Below, piece by piece: positions 9,632-18,000 of a stretch of 64,000 nt of DNA. The stretch is taken from positions 47,103 to 111,102 of the forward strand of contig CACOSS010000002.1 in NCBI GenBank assembly GCA_902629955.1. Reading direction: 5' to 3'. Position 1 is the stretch's first letter. Every line of letters begins with the position of its first letter. The notes under the pieces are model-generated. The model did no database searches. It was not told where the DNA came from and saw only the letters and a list, made by a program, of their open reading frames with translations. The stretch comes from an uncultured Pelagibacteraceae bacterium. GTDB lineage: Bacteria > Pseudomonadota > Alphaproteobacteria > Pelagibacterales > Pelagibacteraceae. The position numbers and the translations under genes are program-made.

Positions 9632-11998
9632 TTAACCTCTTTTAATTTTTACAAAAACTCTAAACCCTTTCATTGTTGCTCCTCCCACTGTTGCTTTTGG
9701 AAGCTTCATCGATGATAAAGATGCCTGTTCTATCATTTTTTGTTTACCTAAATTTTCAATAAATTTTAAAATATCTTGGTCAGTTGCAGCAATACCCTGA
9801 ATTGTAAGGTTGTATTTTCCATTATATTCTACTGAGTCAAATCTTACTCTTTTTGGAACACTTGAAGCTACTTGTGCAAGAACTCTATATGTTAACTCTT
9901 TGTTTGATTTTAATGTTCTGCTTAATTTAAGTGTAGTTTCAATTAGCTTTAATTCTTTTGTTATAGCTTCATTCTCTTTAGCTTTTTCAACATGAATTTT
10001 TTTTACTTTTTCGTAGCCTGATAACTGTTTGTTATATGAGTAAATTTGAAAAAATGATAATGAAAATAAAATTAAATAAAGAGCCGCGACAGTTGCTGCC
10101 ACACCTTTAAAAGCAAATCCAGATATAGCCTTCATCTTCTTTTGTTTGAACATGCTTTGTCTATTGGGTAATAAATTTATATTTTTTACTGCAGTGACAA
10201 ATTTATAGTAGCCAAATACGTCTAATTTTCTAAAGGCAAGACCAATAGCTGTTGTGAGGTATGATCTATTAGGAAAATTTACTTTATCCTCAAATTGTTT
10301 AGGAACATTTAAACCTTCAATTGGGTCAAAAAGATTAAACCCAACATTCATTAAGTTTTTCCTAAAGAAAGATAAATATTCGTCGACGTTTTCAATATCA
10401 GATACTACTTTAATATTTCTTATTCTTTTTTCATATTTAGTCTCAAAGTCTTGTATTGCTTGTTTTACCTGCGTTACATACCTTCGAACAAGTCCCTCTT
10501 TTTCTTCAACGTCTTCAGAAGATAAAAGAATTTTTCTATCTAATCCTCTTAAAAATATGTCAGTAATAATTGGGTTATTGTCGTATAAAATCATTAGATA
10601 ATTTTCATCCAGACCAAACTCTAAAACGGCTGTTAAATTTGCATCCTCAATTTTATTTGAAATTTGATTAATTTGATCGACTGCAGATTTTAATGCAAAA
10701 CATTTTACGTCAATTATAACTGGATTTAATCCTGCATTCTTAATTATTGTTGTGTAACTATTTATATCTGCCAATTTAGAAGCAACAAATAATATATCCA
10801 TTGTATTTGCTTTTTCATTTTTGTTTATTACTTGATGAAAAATTGAATAGTCATCGAGGTTATCAGTTAATTGAACTAAATTTTCCCATAATGAGTTTGT
10901 TTCAATAGCTTTTTGTAATTCTTCATCTTTCATAAGTGGAGCGGTTACAACTCTAATTATTGCGCTTGTAACTGGTATTGATAAAGCTGCATTAGGAGTA
11001 GAAATTTTATGTTTTTGCAGAACTAATTTTAGTTCTTCAGTAAATTTTTCAGCATTTTCTAAAACTGTGCTTTCATCTGCAATTTCTATTTTATGAGTAT
11101 AAAATTTTTCCAAAACCCATTGATTAGCTTTGTTACTTGAAATTTGAGCAAGTCTAATTTCTTTGTTAGATAATTCCACACCAAGAATTTCTTCACCTTG
11201 TACGGAAGATTTTCCAAGTTTAGATTTAAAAAAACCTTCAAGTTTAGATTTTAAATTATTTTTTGAGCCTGCTGAAAGTTTTGGTGTTTTAATTCCTGAT
11301 ATATTTGGTTTTTTAATTTTAATATCTTTTAATTTTCCAAATATATTTGTTAGTTTACTTTTCACTTGATCCGTTTTTGAAACTTCAGAGCTTTCTGTTG
11401 TTTGAGCTTGAGTTGCTTGATCTGAAGTTTTATTTTCTGTGTTTTGGTTTGCGGCTACACTCTCGGGTACTGAAGCGGTAGGCGCAGGTTGTTCATTAAT
11501 ATTTGGTTTATTTTCATCAACACTTGTTTGATTTTCAATATTTTCTGCTTGAACACTTTGTTTTTTTAATCTTTCGCTCTCAGCAATAACGTCATCGTAC
11601 CATTTTTCAAGAATTGGTATTGCTTCATCCAAATTCGTCGTACCTGAAGAAGAAATTTTTTGTTTTCCATCAATATAAAGTCTACCTACCCAATTTTTTG
11701 ATTTTAATTCGCCTTTATACTTATCTTGCCTTACATAAATATGTAATCTTCCATCTTTTTTATGTATTACTTGGTGGCCAGAACCAGAATCTTGGTCGTT
11801 TGTGGTGTTATCAGGCACTGTGTCTTGATTTTGGTCAACGTTTTGATCTTTATTCTCATTTCCCTCAGAAGTTGTCTCATTATTTGAATTCTCTTCTGGT
11901 TTTTTACTCTCATTTGAATCAATTTTTGGTTGATTCTCATCATTTGACTGAGAACTTTCTTCGTTAACTATTTTTTTTTCGTCGTCTTGATCGCTCAT
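9632..11998 (-). CDS. pilM: PilM-PilN fusion protein with long low-complexity N-terminus and an extra small N-terminal domain
   Basis: PilM-like actin fold (GVELSNKEIRLAQIS...) followed by PilN-like region (NINLLPNRQ... TM ...VPKRVRFDSVEYNGKYNLTIQGIA). Confidence 0.85.
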   Translation of the reverse strand: MSDQDDEKKIVNEESSQSNDENQPKIDSNESKKPEENSNNETTSEGNENKDQNVDQNQDTVPDNTTNDQDSGSGHQVIHKKDGRLHIYVRQDKYKGELKSKNWVGRLYIDGKQKISSSGTTNLDEAIPILEKWYDDVIAESERLKKQSVQAENIENQTSVDENKPNINEQPAPTASVPESVAANQNTENKTSDQATQAQTTESSEVSKTDQVKSKLTNIFGKLKDIKIKKPNISGIKTPKLSAGSKNNLKSKLEGFFKSKLGKSSVQGEEILGVELSNKEIRLAQISSNKANQWVLEKFYTHKIEIADESTVLENAEKFTEELKLVLQKHKISTPNAALSIPVTSAIIRVVTAPLMKDEELQKAIETNSLWENLVQLTDNLDDYSIFHQVINKNEKANTMDILFVASKLADINSYTTIIKNAGLNPVIIDVKCFALKSAVDQINQISNKIEDANLTAVLEFGLDENYLMILYDNNPIITDIFLRGLDRKILLSSEDVEEKEGLVRRYVTQVKQAIQDFETKYEKRIRNIKVVSDIENVDEYLSFFRKNLMNVGFNLFDPIEGLNVPKQFEDKVNFPNRSYLTTAIGLAFRKLDVFGYYKFVTAVKNINLLPNRQSMFKQKKMKAISGFAFKGVAATVAALYLILFSLSFFQIYSYNKQLSGYEKVKKIHVEKAKENEAITKELKLIETTLKLSRTLKSNKELTYRVLAQVASSVPKRVRFDSVEYNGKYNLTIQGIAATDQDILKFIENLGKQKMIEQASLSSMKLPKATVGGATMKGFRVFVKIKRG

Positions 11999-12109
11999 AT
12001 CATTTTAAATATATTTTCTCTAACACAAATTTACGAATCTCTAACACAAATGTCGGTGTAAGTCTAACACATAACTATAAGTTGCATGACCAAAATGGGC
12101 TATTTGTGC

Positions 12110-12127
12110 AAAAAGCTAATAAAATCA
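12110..12127 (+). repeat. 18-bp direct repeat AAAAAGCTAATAAAATCA, copy 1
   Basis: Identical to 12270-12287. Confidence 0.9.
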
Positions 12128-12269
12128 GTACTTTTTAATTAAAAAAAAATTCAAAGCAAATTTTGTGAAATTTGAGAAAATTTAAAAATCTCTAACACAA
12201 TTATTAAAAACTCTAACACAAGTCATGTTTTGAAATTGTGTTAGAGAATTTTTAATTTTTAAATTTTAA

Positions 12270-12287
12270 AAAAAGCTAATAAAATCA
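12270..12287 (+). repeat. 18-bp direct repeat AAAAAGCTAATAAAATCA, copy 2
   Basis: Identical to 12110-12127, 160 bp apart. Confidence 0.9.
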
Positions 12288-12549
12288 ACAATAATTAGAA
12301 TTATTAAATAATTAGTATTTTTTGTGTTAGAGTAATACTTTTTTGTGTTAGAGATAATTTTTTATAAAAAAATTTTTATTTTGAAGCTCGCAATTTTCAG
12401 AAAAAATGCAAAATTTGACAAATAAATTTTTTTTCTACCTAAAATTGTACACTTTTTAGAAAAATTTTTAAAAATAATGCACTTTTGGATTGTATTTTTT
12501 TAAAATTTTTTAAATTAAAGAATTAATTATGAAATAAATCAAGTTTTAC

Positions 12550-12855
12550 TTATTCGAGAGGGTTTCCTTTTATATCTGTGTTTAATTCTTGGTAGACCAT
12601 TACAGTTATTGTTCTAAAGTTATCAATCATTCTCTCTAAATTAAAATCTAGATTAACTTTATTGCAATTTAACTCTTTAAAGTAAAAATTTCTTGATTGA
12701 TATAACGAAGGATCTATTTCATTAGTAATTATATTTAATATATTTGATTTTTTTTCTATTGCAAAGTTATATCTGCAAACATTACTTGAAGCCCAATACA
12801 AAATAGTTGTAAGAATTATTCCAAATATAATCATTGTCTTGCTTATACCAATCAT
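12550..12855 (-). CDS. Small hypothetical membrane-anchored protein, coupled to upstream PP2C gene
   Basis: N-terminal hydrophobic segment; 4-nt ATGA-type overlap with 12852..14192. Confidence 0.6.
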   Translation of the reverse strand: MIGISKTMIIFGIILTTILYWASSNVCRYNFAIEKKSNILNIITNEIDPSLYQSRNFYFKELNCNKVNLDFNLERMIDNFRTITVMVYQELNTDIKGNPLE

Positions 12856-14192
12856 TTGCCATCAACAACCACAATTGTTAAATCATCTTTCTGTATTCGA
12901 CCAGATTTAATTATATCTTCAATAATTTTATTTAATCTTTCGTTGTTTGGAACTTCTTGATACTTCTTTATATAATTTTGAAACCCTACAGACTCTAACA
13001 TTTTTCCTTCGGCATCTTTAATCTCTGTAATACCATCAGTAAAAATGTACATAGAGCTATTAGAAAAATTAATTTTTGTTTCTTTAAATTTAAATTTTGG
13101 TGCAATACCGAGTGGTGGACCAGCATCTTCAAAATTAGAAAAGTTTCCGTCCTTAGAATAAATTAACGGAGGTTCGTGACCTGCATTCGCTAAGGTTAAT
13201 TCTTTTTTATTGCTATCATAAATTCCAATCAACATTGTAACAAACATTCCTCTTGATGTAGTTTCACATATTTCAGAATTTAAAATATTTAAAAGTTCTG
13301 CTGCAGAAAAATTTGTTTTACTTAAACATCTATAAAGACTAGAAGCCTTCGACATCAACAAAGAAGATTTAATTCCTTTACCTGAAACATCAGCAACACC
13401 AAATCCAAAAACTCCGTTTGATATCTCCGCAAAATTATAAAAATCTCCTGAAACAACTTTTGCAGGAATATTTACTCCAGCAATTGGAAAATTTTCTTTT
13501 TTGTTTTGAGATAACAAAGTTTTTTGTATTTCACCAACAATTTCTATTTCTTTCTGTATTCTGTTCTTTTCAACTAAATCTTTTGCCATCTTTGCATTTC
13601 TAATTGCTAATGCAGCTGGTCCAGATAAAGTTTCCAAAAGTTTTCTATCGTTTTCTTCAAAAAGTTTATTTCCAGTTTTTTTATTTAAACAGTGAATAAC
13701 ACCGATACATTCTCCTGAAACAATTAATGGTGAACATAAAACAGAATAGGTTGTGAAATTTGTTTTATTATCTAAGTCAAAATAAAACTCAGCTATTTCT
13801 CTGACATCTTTTCTTACATCGCCAACTCTAATACATTTTTTTAAAACTGCTGCTTTTCCCATTACACCTTGAGTAATTGGTATTTCAAAATCTTCTAAGT
13901 AAGCTTGGTGTTTAGATGCAATGCATTGAAATGTTTGGCTTTTGTCATCAATTAAAAATATGTTTGCTGCTTGTGCATTTATTCTTTTAATAATAACTTC
14001 TAGTGAATTCTGCAATGTTTCTTTTAAATCAAGAGATTTTGCAAACTCTTGGTTCATCTGAGTAACTATAGCAAGATCTTTACTGCTAGTATCCTCAACT
14101 TCATTTTTCAATTCTTTTTTCTTACCAAAAAACATGTTTTTAATTGGCAATCTATTACTTTTTTGATAATTTTCCACTATGGAAGTAATCAT
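12852..14192 (-). CDS. GAF-domain PP2C/SpoIIE-type serine phosphatase (RsbU-like)
   Basis: GAF region (QAANIFLIDDKSQTF...CSPLIVSGECIGVIHCLNK) then SGDFYNFAEISNGVFGFGVADVSGKGIKSSLLMS and LANAGHEPPLIY...FTDGITE. Confidence 0.93.
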   Translation of the reverse strand: MITSIVENYQKSNRLPIKNMFFGKKKELKNEVEDTSSKDLAIVTQMNQEFAKSLDLKETLQNSLEVIIKRINAQAANIFLIDDKSQTFQCIASKHQAYLEDFEIPITQGVMGKAAVLKKCIRVGDVRKDVREIAEFYFDLDNKTNFTTYSVLCSPLIVSGECIGVIHCLNKKTGNKLFEENDRKLLETLSGPAALAIRNAKMAKDLVEKNRIQKEIEIVGEIQKTLLSQNKKENFPIAGVNIPAKVVSGDFYNFAEISNGVFGFGVADVSGKGIKSSLLMSKASSLYRCLSKTNFSAAELLNILNSEICETTSRGMFVTMLIGIYDSNKKELTLANAGHEPPLIYSKDGNFSNFEDAGPPLGIAPKFKFKETKINFSNSSMYIFTDGITEIKDAEGKMLESVGFQNYIKKYQEVPNNERLNKIIEDIIKSGRIQKDDLTIVVVDGK

Positions 14193-14295
14193 TTATTCAC
14201 CTAACTTTTACCTTCATTTACAAGATGCATTGGTTTTAATTCATTATGTTTTTGATAGTATATTAGAAATTACAGCCCAAATCAAACTTTAGACC

Positions 14296-15060
14296 GTGTT
14301 ATCAATTACAGTATTCATTTTAGGAGCTCTGTGGGGTAGCTTCTGTAATGTATGTATTTATAGGCTACCATTAGATCAAGACGTTATTACTGGAAGGTCG
14401 AGGTGTTTAAAATGTAAAAAGCAAATTAATTGGTATGACAACATTCCTTTCTTTTCATTTATGATTCTTAAAGGAAAATGTAGGTCATGCAATTCTGTAA
14501 TAAGCTTTCAATATTTTTTTGTTGAATCAATTTGTGCTTTTTCTTTTCTTTTTGTTTTTTTACTATTTGGGTTAACAACCACAACTTTATTATTTTTCAT
14601 ACTTATTATATCCTTTATTATTATTTTTTTTGTAGATCTGAAACATTTTATTATTCCAAACCAGGTAACATATAGTTTGATGGTAATAGGGTTTTTAAAA
14701 TCTTTTGATCCTAATTTAAACCAATCTATTTTTCCTAACTATATCCATTCCGTTATTGGTGGTGTGTTTGGGTATTCTGTAATTTGGTTGCTGATATTTT
14801 TCTACAAAAAATTTAAAAATAAAGAAGGGATGGGCTTAGGGGATGCAAAGTTTTTGTCCGCTTTGGGATTTTGGTTTGGTTGGATTTCAATTCCATTCAT
14901 CTTAGTTTTTTCATCTTTAATAGCTTTGGGTTTCTCTTTGCCAAGTCTAATAAAAAAATCAAAAAATTTAAGCACAGAAATTCCTTTTGGACCTCACTTA
15001 GTAATCGGATGCATCACTTATATATTATTTATTGATTTTATATTTAAGTTCTTAATTTAA
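14296..15060 (+). CDS. pilD: Prepilin peptidase/N-methyltransferase (A24), GTG start
   Basis: CLKC...CRSC zinc motif, FVDLKHFIIPN and GMGLGDAKFLSALG catalytic Asp motifs; gtg at 14296. Confidence 0.95.
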   Translation: MLSITVFILGALWGSFCNVCIYRLPLDQDVITGRSRCLKCKKQINWYDNIPFFSFMILKGKCRSCNSVISFQYFFVESICAFSFLFVFLLFGLTTTTLLFFILIISFIIIFFVDLKHFIIPNQVTYSLMVIGFLKSFDPNLNQSIFPNYIHSVIGGVFGYSVIWLLIFFYKKFKNKEGMGLGDAKFLSALGFWFGWISIPFILVFSSLIALGFSLPSLIKKSKNLSTEIPFGPHLVIGCITYILFIDFIFKFLI

Positions 15061-15088
15061 AGAAAAAGTTTTTTTATTTATAGTTTTA

Positions 15089-18000
15089 TTAATAACTACT
15101 ATCTCTCCAACCACCTCTGTTTGAAATTATATCGCCAGGTAGTGCTGGAACTCGGTAAAGTGTAGATGCATCTGCACTTGGACCTGCAACGTTAGCGAAG
15201 AGATTGGTTCCAAAGACAACAAGTTCAGATAAAACTCCTTCATTTATATATGCACAAGCATTATCTTCTGATCCTATAGTTACTGTGTCTTGTGAGCCAG
15301 TACTTGAGCTTGTGTCTGTGCCAAGATCATTGTTTGATTGCGCAGCGTTAGTTTGTAATCCTTGAGATTTATTTGTACCACATTCATCATCTGTTACACA
15401 TATGTAAGCCTTACCTTGATTACATCTGTTTTGACCTACTGGTGGCTGGTAAACTGGGAAGTATACCTTACCACTAAACAAAGTAGGTGGTGCAGAAGCT
15501 TTTCTATATTGTCTTGGTGATATAAAAGATCCATTTGAGTCTCTATCTAATGCTATGTACCAAGCTTTCTTACCTTTTGTTGGGCATTTGTCACCAGTTA
15601 CATCTCCTGTAACATCATTGCATATAACCGCATCATCTAAAGTGTCTGCTTGTTCAGCATTTAAGTTTGCTTTTGTTAAAAAAGTTTCGTCAGAACCACT
15701 TGGGGTTTTTGTGTGCGCACCTCCATTAATTCTTGCGTTAGGATTAAAGAGTGGGAAATCTGGATCTTTAACACCGTATAAGATATTGTCTAATCCTGCT
15801 TCCTGACTTCCTAAGTCTGTAAAATTACCAGTTGAACCAAATAGCCAGAATTCAGAGTCAGAGAAACCTATTCCAGCATCCATTGAGAAATAACTATATC
15901 TTGCATTACTTGTATCGGCATTTAGTTTGAATAAAGTAGTTTGATCAAATAATTCTGCTCCATTCTCTTCTGAGCTTGTAAGGTTTATTTTTGTAATCTT
16001 GCCTTCAAGGTCATTAACATAGACCATTGCTCCTCTCCAAGGTATACCAAACGCGGTATCTGGTGTTATTACTAAAGGCGTTGAAGGAATTGAGTTATTA
16101 ATATCACTTCCATTAGGAGTAGGTAGTACATCATTACCCACAGTAACTCCACCTGGATCAGTATCAACTATACTTATTGGTCCTCCATTTTCTTCCGCTC
16201 CAAAAATTGAGCCAGGGTTATCTCTATCCTCTAAATTTACTAAGAAAACTGCAGACCCAGCGCAAGGGTCATTTAAACTCAAACCACCACCCATAACTGC
16301 AACGTATGTATCTTCTTTTACATTATCTCTTTTACCTGGGTTTGCTGATGGAATTCTAAATATTCTTGGCGATGACCAAGTTTCACCTAATTGGGTATAA
16401 TCATACATTGGCTCTATTCCAGTTGCTCCTCTACATGCAGTCGAAATACTGAATTGATTAGACTCAGTAGGCTCTGCATCAGATACATTTATATTAATCA
16501 CTTTTTCTTCATTAAACGTAACTTTCAAACTACCACCCTCCATCGTTGCGCTTGCAATTGGTATGGATTTAGCCTCCCCATCATCGATTTCAGTAGCTGA
16601 TAAAACTCCAGCAGGTATAGTGTCACCTTCGTTGTAATCAAGAACTATACCATCAAAATAAAAAGTTGTTCCTTTAAAACAAGATGCTGTCCCGTTTATT
16701 CTAAAGTCTTCGCTATCATCACATGGTGCTATTGCATCTTGTTGAGTGGTAACTTCAGGATTAACGTCTGTTTGATTTCCTTCATCTTCTGCCCTTGCAG
16801 CATTATAGTTTTCTTGTGCCATAATACCCTCTTGTGATTGCAACGAAGATGCAAAACCCGAGTTGTAAGTTTTTTGTGTGATATTACCCTCGTGGTCCGC
16901 TATTAAAATTCTTTTATTTATATTATCATTGTAAATGGAGAACATATGGATTGGTCCTCCAGTTCCAGTTATTTGGGGTTGAGTCACATCTAATACAGAA
17001 AAACCAGCTCCACCCCTACCGTACGGAATAAATAATATTGTGTGCCAACTTTTTCTTGTTTCAATTGCACCGGAAGGTGAGATACCTTTAATGAAAACAT
17101 CATGTATTACTGGGGAACCGTCCACTCCAAATATTGGGTTGGAACCTCCATTAGTTCCATTTACTTTTCCATTATAATTTTTATTTATTACTTGAGGCAG
17201 TAATCCTGCAACAAAAGGCGGGATAAAACCCCAAAGCTCTTGTCCTGTTTCTGCGTCTATAGCATGAAGTACTCCAGAATTTGCTCCAGCATATATTACA
17301 CTTTTTCTAGAAAAATTATTCATAGCGAAGCTTTGATAATTATTTTTAGCTCTCCAATAAGCCTCTTGATTGTTATCCTCAAATTTAACATTTGCATCTG
17401 GTTTTCCGACCTCAACCAATTGTGAATGGTAAACATCTCCCATTACACTATCTCTCTTCTCATCAATGTTGCAATCTCCATCGTAATCAAAATAATCTAC
17501 ACCGCTCATAAAGTTTATTAATCCAATAATGTCATCTGCATTTCCATTGCTGCCTAAATTACAGCCCGTAGCACCATCATGATAATCTTTAACCGTATAG
17601 TTTAAACTCTCAAATAAACTTCCTATAGCATCTGAGTTTTCTGTAGTGAAGTTATCCCAATTTCCTATGTATGGAACAGTTGGCATTGCTGTCCAAAGAT
17701 TTCTAGCATCTGGCACTCCTGCATCCCTACTTTGGGCTCTCATTTCAACTGCAGCATTCCAGTTTCCAGAAAGACCCATTTCATGAATAACATCACCATT
17801 CGCTTTTAATTTTTTTCTTAATATTTTTCCTCTCCATTCCTTAAATTGCTCATAGCCAAATTGTGCTTGATACAATGAACCGCCTTCTTGAATAGTTGCA
17901 GTAATTGATGGAGCTGTAAAAGCTAACTTGTCCGCAATGATTTGCCTAATTTTACTAGTAAGCTCACTTTTAAGATCTTCTGGTGTGTTTGCTACAATGA

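Larger units (their letters stand above)
12018..12354. promoter_or_regulatory. Array of 11-bp element CTCTAACACAA / TTGTGTTAGAG (7 perfect, 1 degenerate)
   Basis: Perfect copies at 12018-12028(+), 12039-12049(+), 12190-12200(+), 12211-12221(+), 12236-12246(-), 12323-12333(-), 12344-12354(-); degenerate GTCTAACACAT at 12062-12072(+). Three pairs have exactly 21-bp start-to-start spacing. Confidence 0.95.

Noticed and set aside
12018-12354. CRISPR array interpretation of the CTCTAACACAA repeats
   Set aside because: Repeats are only 11 bp, in both orientations, with uneven spacers and no cas genes
12018-12354. Plasmid iteron/replication origin as primary call
   Set aside because: No rep or par gene in the window and chromosomal housekeeping context; kept only as a possibility
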